From an uncultured Tateyamaria sp. (GTDB taxonomy: Bacteria > Pseudomonadota > Alphaproteobacteria > Rhodobacterales > Rhodobacteraceae), in contig NZ_CANNCF010000002.1 in NCBI RefSeq assembly GCF_947503045.1, positions 434,001-498,000 on the forward strand: a DNA stretch of 64,000 nucleotides, written 5' to 3'. This document shows, in pieces, positions 63,892 to 64,000 of this stretch. A program made the translations under genes and the position numbers. Each line of letters opens with the position of its first letter. Within the stretch, counting starts at the first letter, position 1. The notes below the pieces were generated by a model. That model had not been told where the DNA came from and ran no database searches. It saw nothing but the letters and a program-made list of their open reading frames with translations.

Positions 63892-64000
63892 TTACCCGTG
63901 CAGTTCTGCCATCGCGTCGGCCAGCGCCGCCTCGAACATCTCGAGCCCTTCGGCGATGATCTCGTCGCTGGCTGTCAGCGGCACCATGATGCGCAGCGCG
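63892..64000 (-). CDS. 4-aminobutyrate aminotransferase-like protein, C-terminal end (5' end outside window)
   Basis: The last 35 codons of a minus-strand gene read ALRIMVPLTASDEIIAEGL and end with a short helix and TAA. This ending is typical for class III aminotransferases of the GabT type (4-aminobutyrate:2-oxoglutarate). With so little sequence the precise substrate stays open. Together with the class III enzyme at 51938 there would be two related aminotransferases near the locus. Confidence 0.75.
   Translation of the reverse strand, partial: ALRIMVPLTASDEIIAEGLEMFEAALADAMAELHG

Overview
The window is GC-rich (well above 60% by eye), almost fully coding, and reads as chromosomal DNA of a marine alphaproteobacterium of the order Rhodobacterales (Roseobacter group). 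Pointers are the mreBCD-mrdA-rodA operon, an RpoH-type sigma factor next to a ChaN-like gene, coaBC-dut-moeB in tandem, DUF1467 beside methylmalonyl-CoA epimerase, the DUF1501/DUF1800 pair, TRAP transporters instead of ABC importers, and CtrA-like TTAA-N7-TTAA boxes. The genus cannot be fixed from sequence alone. I see no rRNA, tRNA, CRISPR array, insertion sequence or prophage.

Left part (1-24.3 kb) is mostly housekeeping: the rod-shape elongation operon (partial mreB, mreC, mreD, PBP2, RodA), a hydroxyacid dehydrogenase, an M3 peptidase, a membrane-anchored MoeB/ThiF-like protein, dUTPase, CoaBC, ChaN-like protein, RpoH, two cobalamin genes, a GST, ComM/YifB, a lipase-like hydrolase, GshB, YraN, RsmI, an LpoA-like lipoprotein, GlnD and a VOC protein.

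24.4-32.2 kb is a compact accessory cassette. One minus-strand operon encodes an SsuD-like flavin-dependent sulfonate monooxygenase, an aldo/keto reductase, a flavin reductase and a TRAP transporter (DctQ, DctM, DctP), and ends in a terminator. A divergent plus-strand pair encodes a GntR/UTRA regulator and a Gfo/Idh/MocA oxidoreductase. The enzyme set resembles the oxidative sulfoquinovose (sulfo-SMO) pathway, but with a TRAP importer and possibly an NAD-dependent glycosidase instead of the ABC importer and GH31 sulfoquinovosidase. This is my main candidate for a little-described system.

32.3-51.2 kb is again largely core: MurJ, a rhomboid that appears to have lost its catalytic residues, TrpS, an ArsR/SRPBCC/DUF1761 operon, a lytic transglycosylase, VOC protein, nitroreductase, EI24 protein, DUF1467, methylmalonyl-CoA epimerase, a response regulator, an acetyltransferase, the DUF1501/DUF1800 pair, an AspRS that looks non-discriminating, and divergent katG/oxyR. 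The intergenic DNA here is rich in structure: three successive perfect hairpins, a GTGCAC array phased at 11-12 bp, and an 18-bp palindrome.

51.3-64 kb holds a decayed tungstate-type permease gene (tupB) followed by a second accessory locus, all on the minus strand: TAXI binding protein, fused TRAP permease, carbon-nitrogen hydrolase, Orn/Lys/Arg decarboxylase-family enzyme, ATP-grasp ligase, C45-type Ntn hydrolase and class III aminotransferase. Together they could import and remodel, or build, an amide- or amine-containing compound; the substrate is unknown. The window ends in the 3' end of a GABA-type aminotransferase gene.
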